Below, one piece after another: positions 39,731-52,981 of a DNA stretch of 64,000 nt (positions within the stretch are counted from its first letter, which is position 1; each line of letters starts with the position of its first letter). Origin of the DNA: Aquila chrysaetos chrysaetos (lineage: Eukaryota; Chordata; Aves; Accipitriformes; Accipitridae). The DNA is taken from contig NC_044004.1 in the NCBI RefSeq assembly GCF_900496995.4, positions 49,134,224 through 49,198,223 on the forward strand, written 5' to 3'. Position numbers and translations under genes: made by a program. Under the pieces are notes generated by a model. The model saw only the letters and a program-made list of their open reading frames with translations, was not told where the DNA came from and did not search any database.

Positions 39731-39982
39731 CTTCACCTGCTCCTTTGGTCTTTGCCTCTTGTGGCACACCCACCTAGTACAGGGCAGCCCTCATCACGAA
39801 GCCATTGCCACCACCATAGGGGAGGAGGAGAACAGTCAGAGGTTAAAAAGGGAAGTCTTCACCTGCTCCTTTGGTCTTTGCCTCTTGTGGCACACCCACC
39901 TAGTACAGGGCAGCCCTCATCACGAAGCCATTGCCACCACCATAGGGGAGGAGGAGAACAGTCAGAGGTTAAAAAGGGAAGT
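39731..39982 (+). repeat. Perfect 126-bp tandem duplication
   Basis: The 126 bases from 39731 to 39856 are repeated without a mismatch at 39857-39982. Because 126 is divisible by three, any frame through the first copy runs through the second, giving a repeated 42-residue phrase that is not a real protein. Perfect identity means a recent event or an assembly duplication. Confidence 0.93.
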
Positions 39983-41564
39983 CTGGAGATGCAAGGATTC
40001 ATGTGGCTATGCATTATCCAAAATAAAGTTAAAATCACTGCATGGACTGTAATTTTGTTTCCATTTTTCAACCACTGCCACATCCAAATTCTGGCACAGA
40101 TAGAATGATACTTGAAGTGTTATTATCAGTATGTGTTGGGGAAAAAAATAAAAACAACAACAAAAACAATCAGTATTTCATACAAGTTCTTCACTTTAGT
40201 AAGTTGGAAAGAATTATACTAATAGAATATGATGAAACACTAGCAAATGGTCTACTGTCTTTGAAATAAAACTAATTTTATTTTTAAGGCTGAGTAGCCT
40301 TCCTCTTAACTGGCCCCTAGCTTGCTACAGTCAAAATGTTACTGTGTGCACTGTTGAGAAAAGTTGGATCTAAACTATCCCAAGTGCATTTACAGTTTTA
40401 TTGCATAGTAGCAGAAATCAGGTTCAATTAGCAAGATACAAATGCTTTTTCAGAATCTGCAAGTTCTCTGTTACTTGCTAGCTGGTAAACAAATAAATAA
40501 TGCAGTGTGAACTGAAACACGTCTCTACTTTGAGCTATATAATGTAATTGTTGCAATTTAATTCAGCTCTAATGAGACTAGAGTTTGCAGATGTGTAGTC
40601 CAGTACTTTTGTAAAGGTACATTAGCATACATATGAACTACAAAAGCAACTCTGTTTTATGGTATTTGCTGACTAAGACTAGACTGTCAATGCCTTTACT
40701 TGACTCTGCAAAAGTATGGTAAACACTTTTTTTCTTTTTTTTCCCTTATTCCCTCAATTCAATCCTTATGACCTCCAAAGATGAGAGATCAGGAGCCACT
40801 TGCCTCATACTTTTTCTGACAGAAACAGCAAAAGGAGCTGAGGAAGCAGAGAGTGGCAGCTGGCCAGATGGTTTTGAAGTTTCTGCTAGGTACAGCTACA
40901 CCTTTTGGTACTTAAATTCTTCTAAAACTGTATGTCTTTCCCAAAGTGAATGGTGACTTTCATTCCCTGTTTCTCCCTTAGACAAGTACAAAGGGCCACA
41001 GTTACTTAAGGCAGATGGCAAAACTGTAGCAAATCCCTCAGTACTCAGAGCAAAATGCAAGGACGCATCACCCATAGGGCTAGGATGTACATGGCAAAAC
41101 CCAACATAAAGTGGCACCTTGACACTTCAAGTTATATTAACAACAACCGCCACCACCAAACATGGACATTTCAACTGAAAAACAGCAAGCATTCATAAAA
41201 ATCAGAAAAATTTATCCCCTTGAGTTTTAGAATTTTTATAGAAAATTTAAAGACTTATTTACAGAACTGGAAGATTTTGAAGGAAAAACAAGAACTGAAC
41301 ACCATCTTTGATAATGACCTTTTCTGATAGAACCCAGTTTGGAACCAGAAGTGCTACCTTTACACTTCATTGAATACTCTCAAATTCCCCTTTTCAGCCT
41401 TTTTTGTGTAAGCTATTCCACAGGCTTTATGGTGTACCTGTACAGCTGCCTAATTAGAGTAGCTGGAAGATCAAACCTAGACCTTTTTGATTAGGTCTAG
41501 GAGATATTTCGTTTAAACCTCAGCTTGCTAATTTTGTTGCAGTGATTTTGTCCCCATGTATTGA

Positions 41565-41760
41565 AGAAGAGAATTCACTGCCACAGGAGGCCCAGAGGAA
41601 CAACGAAATATCCATCCATGGAGATATTAATAACTCAGGTGGACTCAGCCCTAGGCAACCTGATATCCTTCACTCTGTTTTCACTGGAGGTTGGTCCAGA
41701 TAACTGCCAAGGTCCCTTTCGCCCGAAGTTATGCTGTAACTGTAGGCCTCTAGAGTACGC
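41565..41760 (+). mobile_element. Old CR1 LINE 3' fragment, plus strand
   Basis: Phrases GAATTCACTGCCACAGGAGG, ATGGAGATATTAATAACTCA, TAGGCAACCTGAT, GAGGTTGGTCCAGATAACTG and CAAGGTCCCTTTC follow in order the CR1 3' region (GGAGATATTCAAAACCCACC, TGCAACCTGCT, GGTTGGACTAGATGACCTCC, AGAGGTCCCTT). Divergence is high, so this is an old copy. Confidence 0.65.
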
Positions 41761-44419
41761 CATTGTCCCTGTTGGTCAGTCACCCTGAGGGAATTCATCA
41801 GCTGCACCCATCATACATCGCAGCCATTGAAATTGTGAGACCGCCATCCTCGGCATAGCTGCAGGTTTCTTAGCAGCTTCCAGGCGAGAGGGGCAGAGGG
41901 AACTTGCCAACATGTCCAGCAACTCACGGGACGGAAGGGGTGGTGAGGGTTAAGAGAGGAAAAACCATCTGGCTGTTGTTCACCGTGAAGTTATAATACT
42001 TGTTTTGAATGTGTTTCAGGAAAATGATTTATTATCAACAGAGGAACAATGGAAGTAAGTTAATTTACATACTGCTTGCAAATGTTTTGTTAAATGAATT
42101 GTACATTTATAGCAATACCAGAAACCTTAAACATTTTGTTCACAGAAGTGTAGTTAGTAAAGAATTTTCTTTTCTTGAAAAGTTTTACTGGAACTTTTTA
42201 TTCTGTCAGTTTAATCAGTTCCTCAGCAAAATGAAATAGGGAACAGCTTTACAGCAATCATTACAGAAACTGCTGTTGTAGTACAATGTTTTCCTTTAGG
42301 AACAATAAATATAATGCTTCCTGTCCTTGCAAGTCTAATATAAAGAAATGGTCCTTTAACCATCATTTTAATGCCTGCTTGCGGAGTGGGGGTCGAGAGG
42401 AAAAGCTTGTTATCTCCCTGTTGCCACCTTCCCTTTTCTTAGGATGCACATCAATTACGCTACCTCCAGCTGTAGGCTTGCCCCGCCAGCGCACCCGGCA
42501 CCAATGCACTGCCCGTCAGGGGCACCCTTGATTGCAGCCTGCGGGACACCGAGTGCATCACACCGGTGAGCTGCTTTGAGGTACTTCATGCAAGCACGCT
42601 GTTGGCAAAGAAGATGTGGTACTTGCATAAAGCTGGGAAGAAAGACATTTGACACTGGTATGCGTACTCACTTCAATGCTGTGGCATCTGAGTGCGCCAT
42701 CCATCACGTAGCCATTTCTTTTTAAATGGAAAAAAGCATGGCTACTGTTGCACTTTTGCTTCTGAAGAAGGAATGGGAAAGATCCACACGTTTTAAACCT
42801 ATATCTAGATTTCTGCAAAGTCAAAAGTTTTAGCTGGATTCAAAGTTTGGCTAACATGGGATAGCAAGTAATAGCAGCAACGTGTAGCTTTGGGCTTGCT
42901 CAAATCTGGATCCCAACTGTTTTAACACTGGCTGTATCTGAACAGAGTAGCTGTGGCCCATCAGCCACCATGACACAAGGTCTCGATGTGTGAATCGTGC
43001 AGAGCAGGCATCAACCAGAACATGCTGCAGCTCCCTTCCAGCACATATGCGTGATGTTTCTCCCCACAGGGACCACAGCATGGGAGGTGAAGGGAGACAG
43101 TGCATGTCTGTCTTTTCAGCCTCATTTCAGGGTGCAGTTGGGGTGCACTCAGCACATACACCGATCTAGAAGCCAGGAGGTGCTGTTGATCCTGCAATGT
43201 AGGCCCAGAAAGCTCCAGGTCAGAGGAAAACTAACATCCAGGTAAATTTGAGTCAAGCTCAGATGAAGATCAAGATTCTTACTATAGGGGCATGAAGCTC
43301 CGATCCAACACAGAAGCTTGCTCAGCTTTAGTTATGAAGGAGGCTGATTTATAGCTCCAAAACAATCCCCTCATTTCTTCGAGGCTCAAGGAAACTTTCA
43401 TTAACTCTAGAAAGAAGATAAATGCCAGCTACAGTTCTCACTCTATAGGGAAGGAAGGTGAAACAGGGTTTTAAGCCCTCTTCTGATTCTGCATTTACCT
43501 TGGGCTAAAAGATTATGTGGGACTCAGATCTGTGACTATGAAATGTCTGCTTCAAATTCATAGGCACTATGTGTTTGTGATTATATTTACGTTCAGTACT
43601 GAGTTACTAGAAAAAGAAAAGCAAAAAAGACAACTCTCTGCCCATTACTTTACATTTCCTTTTTCAGGATAATAGTTCCAGTTACAAAGACCAAGTATTC
43701 TTATCTAGTTTGTTATGTTATATCTTCATGCATAGCAACATTAACCTATTTCCTCATAAAGTATCTCTCATACATGGGCTTACTGTCACTTCTAGGTATA
43801 TAAAATCAATCTAGACTTTTTTTTTTTTTAAATAGCATGCATATTTTCTTTTCAGGTTGCAACATTGGAAGACGCATGCAAAGCACCATGGCTGTGAAGC
43901 AATGCATATGAAGATGGCTCTTGTTCTCATTGCAACCTTGGTTGTTGCCCAGATGATTGTGCTTGTTCAGTGGAAGCAAAGACGCTGTTGAACATACAAT
44001 GTGAATAGCTTGTCAGAAAGACAGCAGTTTTGGAACTGTAGTGGTTAAGACATCATCTTTCTCAGGTAACAACTGGGAGTCATGACATACTCTTAAGAGT
44101 TTACATCTAGCAAAACAACTGAGCCTCTGTGGAGAGCAGTGAGCCATGGCTTTTGGTCAGGAGGAGAATAGCTTTTATGTAGGAAGAAAAAACAACTTGT
44201 ATTTTATTTTCTGTGTATGCATACTGATGCTGTGGTCAGTTTTTAGCAGGTTAAAGCTTTTAAGGAAAAGGCTTTGAGTTTTCAAACAACTGTCTAATAA
44301 TGGACTAGGTAGGAGAATAAAGTCACTCCCCTTACCTAGCTGAAGTAATGATACAGAGGGTTTACTGAGGGAATCCAAGGCCCCTATTCATCAAGTTACT
44401 CATGCACATGCCTAATTAG

Positions 44420-44525
44420 AGAGAAAGCTTGTCTTGTGGTTAAGGTGCTAAAACTGGGGCTTATGGTGCTTCAGCTCACTTCCTTTCCCCTACCACAGGC
44501 TTCCCTGCAAACCTGAGAAAACTAG
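44420..44525 (+). repeat. tRNA-derived SINE fragment
   Basis: CTTGTCTTGTGGTTAAGGTG looks like a tRNA-type B/A-box head, followed by ACTGGGGCTTATGG, TTCAGCTCACTTCC and CTACCACAGGCTTCCCTG. This is the order seen in old MIR-like amniote SINEs (GTGGTTAAGGCGCTGGACTG ... TTCAATTCC ... TGCCACAGGCTTCCTGTG). It is diverged, and the family is uncertain. Confidence 0.5.
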
Positions 44526-44964
44526 TGTGACATGATTTCCACCCCTGACCTCCCTATTCAATATTTTTTATAAAGTTAGGCATCTCAGAAAGGGCCAGTG
44601 CTTAAAAAGCAATGTGAGTTTTAAGGAAATGTTAAACAAATAATGGGGATTACACAGGTATGTCAGACAGGCAGAATTTAAGCACACAAGCAGCTGCTTA
44701 GCTTTTCCATCTTCATCAGCTGATGAGTGCCCTAAGCCACCTGTAGATTGAAAACCAATTTTTGGTAATTGAGCTTCTTAATAGCAGTGATATCAATAAT
44801 AACTGTCACGATCAATACTTTATCTCTTGACAATTGCTCCTCAGATTCTGAAGCATCATACCCCCTGATTTGACAGGTCTGTTAAACACTAAAGGATGAA
44901 ACCTTGATACAATTTACAGAAACTGTTTTAGTAAGGGATATAAAATCAGCTTGATCTATGACAG

Positions 44965-45554
44965 TGTCCTGGTTTCAGCTGGGGTAGAGTTAATTGTCTT
45001 CCTAGTAGCTGGTATAATGCTATGTTTTTGAGTTTGGTATGAGAAGAACGTTGATAACACTGATATTTTCAGTTGTTGCGAAGTGGTGTTTAGTCTAAAG
45101 TCAAGGATTTTTCAGCTTCTCATCCCCAGCCAGCAAGAAGGCTGGAGGAGCACAAGAAGCTGGGAGGGGACAGAGCCAGGGGAGCTGACCCAAACTGGTC
45201 AACAGGGTATTCCATACCATGTGATGTCACGTCTAGTATATAAACTGGGGGGAATGGGGGCGGGGGGATCGCCGCTCGGGGACTAACTGGGCATCAATCG
45301 GTGGGTGGTGAGCAATTGCATTGTGCATCACTTGCATATTCCAATCCTTTTATTATTACTATTGTCATTTTATTAGTGTTACCATTATCATTATTAGTTT
45401 CTTCTTTTCTGTTCTATTAAATTGTTCTTATCTCAACCCAGGAGGTTTGTTGTTTTTTTTCCCTCGATTCCCTCCCCCATCCCACTGGGGGGGGGGGGGG
45501 GGTGAGTGAGCAGCTGCGTGATGCTTAGTTGCTGGCTGGGGTTAAACCACGACA
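44965..45554 (+). mobile_element. Solo LTR of an avian ERVL-type retrovirus
   Basis: A 590-bp element starting TGTCCTGGTTTCAGCTGGGG and ending GGGGTTAAACCACGACA, with near-perfect inverted ends (TGTCCTGG and CCACGACA). It is flanked by a perfect 5-bp target duplication GACAG (44960-44964 and 45555-45559). Five-base duplications fit class III (ERVL) elements. Internal signals: a TATATAAA box at 45237-45244, an ATTAAA polyadenylation signal near 45416 and a run of 18 G at about 45487. No internal retroviral genes are present, so this is a solo LTR left by recombination. It lies in RNF175 intron 3 in the gene's sense direction and resembles the minus-strand LTR at 60990-61574. Confidence 0.93.
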
Positions 45555-48500
45555 GACAGGTTTACTGTTGGTGGACTTTCACAGTGGCATAAAATTGCAA
45601 TACAGACATTGTGAAGCAGGCTCTTCAGCTATACTTACAGAGTTAGGAACAGTGATGACATGTTCGTCATGGCAACATATATACAGGTGAAGCGTCTAAC
45701 GAAGTCACAGGTAGAACAGCTCATTGAGGATTTTAACTTCACATCACACTCTACCTTTACACACACACACTCCTAACCCTGAGCACACACAATACCTAAG
45801 TACGTATAGTATAATCATACACAATACTACTTTACCATTATGTTCTCTTTAACTTCTCTTCTAGACCACTTCTGCTGTATGATTCAATCATTTTATGTTC
45901 ATGTTAGCATCTCAGCTCAGAGCTTTTCAAGTATTTCTTTCCTATTAATTTTTGCCTCACTGATTTCAACAGACATTTAGAATAAAGAACACAACACTGA
46001 AGTGACTGAAGTCTCTCAGACTGTCCATGTCTTTGTTTCCCATTGAAAATATTTTGCATGAGACTGGTATTGAATCAGTGCTGAAACACACTTGAACCTA
46101 AGTATGTATACAATAATGAGCAGCTGGGAAAGTCCCTGTCTGCCTGGGAAAGCCTGTGGGAGTCTAAGAAGCATGCACTCTGTTGCTTTGGCATTATTCT
46201 CCTTAGCAGTACTTAAAGTTAAAGTGTACTACATAGACTTAACCTCTGTCAAAAATGCCAATAGCCTACAGTTGTTACAGTCCTATTACTTGCGTAACAG
46301 TCTTCAGCAACTGAAGCTTCCTTCCCAACTATTAGTTTACAGGAGCCAGTCACACCTACAAAGTGACATAGCCAATATGGAAAAAATAGACTTTTAAATG
46401 CATTTAGTCTAATTTAGGGAGACTCCAGTACAACTACAACCATCACAAGACTTTAATAAGACTGTGATGGTCTTTGTGTTTTTGCAGTGCATTTTAAAAT
46501 AAACAAAATATCTGCACCAGAAACATGTTGGAGCCTCAGTTTTCAGTGCATAGCTGCGTGGCTGCAGCAAGGCCTTCTTCTCCAGTAAAAGAGGAACTGA
46601 AGCAGAGCTTCTTTCAGCAAAAATAGTAGCACCAGAAGCTGAAGTTCACTTTGCACTGAGTTTCAGCAGTTCCGCTTCACGGTCTGTTTAGTTGGGAGAG
46701 TAATATATTCTCACACCTACAATCTATCTGTGTATGAAGTTACTTCATAATAGTGAACACTACTCACAGTGGGTCTCTGCCCGTAGATAGTTTATTGCAT
46801 TTATTCCACGTTAGGTAGCTTAAGAGTGTTTGTCACCAAAACAACTTACAAGTTTGTGTATTAAGATATAACTGCCCTCCTGTTTCATGTCCAGATACTT
46901 TTGTATAGTTTTTGAACACAGTGTCAATCTCATTGCATTAGCTTGCTTTCTTTAAAAGCAAGTCATGCAGCAATATTAAAATTACAAATTTCTACCAGTA
47001 TAGTAACTGCCAAAATCTGATCCACTGTACTTTGAAGACTAACAAATAGGACAAATGTTAAGATACAAATCTGAATGATTAATGAGATCCTTATGCACAA
47101 TAGATGAAAAATAAGTAGTATACATTGTTGCATCAGATAAGGAAACCTTCTGATTTAGGAGCAGAAGCTGTAAAGATGGTCACATTTAGGATTTAAACAA
47201 CTTAGTTAATGCATATAGGAAATGGTCTATGTGACATAAAAATAAACAACAACAACAAGATTTACTGCTCCCCTAAGTACAGGCAGGTCTAGACTTCCAC
47301 ATTACAGTTCTTCCAGGTGGCAGTTATTATGCTTGCGTTCATGTTTGATTTGATAGGAAACATTTAAATAAGTCAAAATTTGAAAAACAACCACATGCTC
47401 ACTGAAAACAGCCCTCTACTTCTGCTTGCTTACGCATTTCTCTTACTTGCCATCCAGCTTGTGACCGCTTTGTTTATGCCTGTAGACTTCATGTATAGGT
47501 TATGCGCAACAGTGTCTAATACTGAAGAAAAGAAACCAAACACTTTCCCCTGCCTGTAACAACATACTTGCATCTTTAGAGAACGGAAATCAGACAAAGA
47601 GGTAACTCACATTATTTTCAATAGGAGGGGTAAACCTAAGGCTCCTTTTCTCTAATCAAATCCCACTTTCTTTTCTATTTCCTGTCCCAAGAGATCAATG
47701 AAACAAGTAGCCAGCCCTCCATTGCATATCATGGCTTGGAAGGCAGCATCAGGTGACAAACCTTTCTGTCTGGTTCTCCGAGATCATGGTGGGTGTTGGC
47801 AAGTGTACATCCCTGCTCTGTATACTCATGCTATTCTCAGACAGTAAGAGCTCAGAGACAATTGCACAGTCATGTTAGTAGAAATAAAGCAAAGGATTGC
47901 AGTGATTGACTCCCACCCTCCCTTTCAAAGTGCTTTGCAAACATGTAAAAAAGAAAGGTTTTGTTTCTTTTTGAAAGAAAAAGGAAACAAAGGTCAAAGG
48001 GAGCACAAAATCAGCCCTAAATGGAAAGCGCATTCATTAGCTTGCTCAAAAAGACCAAAAAAATAAAAAGCGGCGACTACTTACTAGATGCAACAGCAAC
48101 AGCCTGTACCTTCCAAAAGAGCCTTATCCAGGCTTATCAAGAATGTAAAATGTCTCCTGAACAAAAAAAAAAAAAAAAAGGGATATTGGGGAAGGCTCCT
48201 ATTTCAAAGAGGCAAGAGCAAAAAAGTTGCAGCAAAGCAGCCAAGGCTCAGCTGTGGATAATTTTGGCAAGAGGGAAGAGATTGCCCTTCACCAGATGGC
48301 TACATATAAAGTAACATGGGTGTGATCCCAGCACAGAGAAGGGGGGAGAAGGAAAGGAAAAAAAAAAAAAGGGGGGGGGGGATAGAGAAAGAGAAGTAAG
48401 GAAGAGGTTCTAGTATGTCTTGGCCTGAAATCAAATGTAGGCCACTCTGACAACTGTGTTTTTTTCTTCTAGATGGTAGCTGACAGTTTGGGGTTAGCTT

Positions 48501-51500
48501 TCAGATGATGAGGAAGCAGATTATAGAAAATGATTGTTTCTCAGATACTTTTGAGAATTTTGTTACCATTATTTGAGATTTTAAAAAATAAATATGGAGC
48601 CTGTGTTCTGCTAATTTACATTGTAAAAACCTGATTTTCAATTTGTTTGCATCTGTGTTCAGATACTGCTCTCATTTCTCCGTGTCACTCACAAATTTTG
48701 CACTCCTTTAACTCAGTGAGGTGCAAGAATGCTAGTCAGAAAACTACTATCCTTGAGAAGCCATTCCTATCCTGTCCTAGACTATCTTATCAATTTTTCT
48801 CAACACAAAGCCAGCAGTCTAGCATATCAAATGGGGAAGGAAGGAAAAATCTTATTAGTGTTCTGACCCCATATTTTCCCAGAGGAAATTCTGACTATCA
48901 GGTACTCAGCTGATTCTTGTAATGCAATTTGTTTGCCATTGGAGGCTTCCCATGGATGAAAATTAAAGAAATATGATATATGTGGACAAAGTTTTTCTCC
49001 CCTGGCATAATAGAAATCTTAAAATATCTGACAGATGGAAAGACAGATTTGTCATGGTCTCAGAACAATCTCAAACACAAAAGCCTTGCTTCTGGTCCTG
49101 TAGGTGGTTGCCCGTTTTACTGATTATATATCTTGTGTGTGTGTATATATATATGAGAACTTACTTTGGAATATAGTTGAAAAATGAAGCAGCATAGTTA
49201 TGGCAGCATTGATTTATATACATCAGTAACGAGGCAAATCTTGAAAATAAGGTTGGTTGATTTACTTAATATAGAAATCCCTGCCAATTTCCAATGTACT
49301 ATCAAGTATAAGCATATTAATTTAAACCTTAAAAACACCCAAACAGCTGATTTATTACTTCTTCCATGCATATGTTTTTGAGTATTTGAATATGTCTACA
49401 TCAAAAGAAACTAGCTTTTTAGAGGGCCAGTTAGCTTGCATTGCCAAGTTAACAAGTTCTGGTAAGGTCAGTCTCTCACAATAAATCTAATTATTACACA
49501 GTTATTTTCTTTATGTATGCAGTTTTCACCATATGCTATAAGATGGAAAGGATAGTGGAGTAATGCTCTTCTGTTGAATTTGCTGGTGACAGGCATTCTT
49601 ACTCGCTCAGAGTGGGGGAAGTGTTGTGAGGGAAGCAGAGGACAGATAGACATTTTTCAGTTGGTGTTTGTATGACCTAATTAATCTGCATAATTAGAAA
49701 ATGCGAAAGTTGTCTATGACGCTGATGCTGACTTCACTTCTAGGTCTTTTTGAGCTCATTTAAAGTACGGTAATGAGAAAAACATTTTACCTTTGGGCAG
49801 CAATCTGATTTGTCAGGAAATTCCTCTTGCTATGATGGGTGGATGAGGAAAATTTGGAATAATATGATCCAGATGTTAAAGCTCCCATTTAGCAGCAATG
49901 CAGATGTATTATTTTATGGAATTGTCCAGATGGTGACCTTCCAGTATTAATAATAAATCAATACTGGGGTTTTCATCTGTATTACTCAATTCCTATCTTT
50001 GTCCTCATTTACACGACAAAATACTCGTGCTTTTCATGTAGAGGTAATAGTATTAAAATTAACGATCTGGAAGACACAAAAATCAATAAGGAAATTTGAA
50101 ACAATTACTGCAAGCGATATATACCAATTGATCTGATAACAACATCACCCAAGAGAAGGTTGTGATACCATTTTTTAATTAATTAGCAATTCATTTTGCA
50201 GTTAACACGATAAGAAAGTTCTGTTATAGATTCGTATTAGAAAGTAGCTACTTCACTGAAGATGTGTGCCCATTCAGTTTTGGCTTTGCCACTTAAATTC
50301 AGACTTTACTTTCAGTCTCCTGAAAAAAAAGCAACCCACAGTACGTAAGCAATTGGAGAGGGATCACGTCGGACAGTAGCCCAGGCAGGCAGGCAATGGG
50401 TAGCCTTTGGTGACCTCAGGTGAAGGCGAGGACACCTCAGGCTCCGCAACCAGGGATGTGTAGGCACCGCTGACCTGTGGCACGCCAGAAGGGCTGCGTG
50501 GCACGGCAGGAGCTCAGGCACTTTCATGGTCACAAGCAGCAGGCTGTGGTCCCGTAAAGCCAGGGCTGCAAGGTGGAGAAATGCGTAACAGTGATGTAAT
50601 CTAACAATGCTGCGTCATTATCTTTTATACGTGTTTCTATCTGTTAATTTATTTAAACTTGTTTAAATAAACTGTTACCAGTTTGCTCAATAGTTGTATG
50701 CTTTCTAGGGTTTGGGGGATTTTTTTTTTAAGAGTTTCTCCTTTTTCTTAGGAGAAGAAGTATCCAGTCCTGCTTCAGCTGAAATCTGTGGCAAAACTGT
50801 GTTAGGTTTCACGGGGAGTAACACACATTCCTTCAGAATTCTACTTTTTGGGTTAAGGAATGAGATTCATCCTCCATAGAGATAGCTTTTTACTCTAGAT
50901 GGATTGTGGTTTTTGTTTGCTTTTAAAAAATCCCCCCTCCCCAAACCAAACATAAATTTGAAAACCAACTCCCCTCAGATTTTTTTTTTTTTTCAGTAAT
51001 CTTTCTGTAAAGATGCAGGAACTAACTCTACAAACACATATTGAAGTCAGGCTTGCTTTATCTTTGTCATCATCAGGCTTCCACAATCCCAAATCCATGG
51101 TTTATTAATGTGATTGTGGAATGAACAGACATTACAGGGCTTTTGACTCTTCAGTGGGTTTCAAATATTTGCTTATTGGAAAAGAAGTAGAATATTTAAT
51201 CACTGTGGGCAATTCAAGGAAATATACATATTAAGTTTAATATAATTTCATTTAGAAAAAAAGGCTTAAAAGTTTAAGCCACAGCATTTTGCTGTACTGT
51301 AGAAAGAGTTTTTAAGAAAAACCTTCAGTAGGGTGGTTATGTAACTGAGTGGCATCCCAAATTAATGCAGCCAAGTGTGCCTTTCTGAAAGTTTGTAAGA
51401 GCAGTTCCAAGGATTAAAGGCCAAACTGCCTCCACCGATTTCAGAAAACTTGCTCCCAAACCTTTAGCCCTGTGGTCACCATATATAATTTGAGTTAGAA

Positions 51501-51771
51501 AACAAACTTTAATGTTTTTTTCAGTAGCATTAATTCTATCAATAGTTTAGTTTTCTGAGGATAGGATGTGGAGGTCTGTTGACTTGTATCTCAGTGTTAT
51601 AACCATTTACTCCAGTGGGATTACTAATTATTTACAGGGTGTAAGGCAAACTAACATTGTTATTCCAGGGTCAAAGGCTGTCCTGTGTCAGATGCTGTAC
51701 AAGTCACATTTTTTTGTATGAGTTTTACAGTTTGGCAATCTGTTAATCAACCATGCAAAATGGAACCATAA

Positions 51772-52143
<372 letters not shown>

Positions 52144-52777
52144 TAAGTTCCTCTAAACCAGTGTTTATCAAACATGACATTCAAATGAAAAAGAATTAAA
52201 CCAGTTAAAATTAAATTCATTCCATCAGTTCCATCTTGGATTTTCATTCTGCAGACTTTTACCATCAGCAGTCATCCTAGTTATTATTGAGCCTGAAGAG
52301 CTCAATTTGGTATATATACCAAATGGCCTATGAATTTATTCCTCAGAGCCCCCTCTGCCTCCCCAAAGAGAGGTCTGTATTCTTTCTTCTCCAGTCTTCT
52401 GAAACTCTGCCTTTTCATCCTGAGCTTGCAAAGACAATTGTTAATGGTTCAGAGATTGCTTCTGCTAACTTTTAAGTATTTTAAATAAATTTCTTGGTGG
52501 TATACTGACTTGACTATATCTAACTTACCTCAGTTGTTTTTTACCTGTTCTTGTCCTGTTCTGGTCTATGCTCCCTGCTTCAAAACTCCCAACTGTTAGT
52601 TTTAATTATGTTAGCAATCTGTTGACAATTACCATTTCTTGTGAAGACTGAAGCAAAACAAAAAAGGTTTGTTTTGGGGTTTTGTTTTTTTTTTTTTCCC
52701 TGTACTTCTTCCTGTATTATACATTTTTATTCACCTTTAAGTAAGGGAGAAATACAGAAGTGTAAAACTTCTATTGA

Positions 52778-52981
<204 letters not shown>

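Larger units (their letters stand above)
38081..42019. other. Noncoding DNA upstream of RNF175 exon 2
   Basis: Probably RNF175 intron 1 if the CpG island at 37.2-38.1 kb is its promoter. It holds the 126-bp tandem duplication at 39731-39982 and an old CR1 tail at about 41565-41760. No other exon recognised. Confidence 0.5.

Noticed and set aside
39518-40108. 196-codon frame with a repeated 42-residue phrase
   Set aside because: The repeat is produced by the 126-bp tandem DNA duplication; no known protein similarity.
43989-43991. TGA as a selenocysteine codon in RNF175
   Set aside because: The family has Arg there, and other lesions in the last exon favour pseudogenisation. A SECIS search was not possible here.
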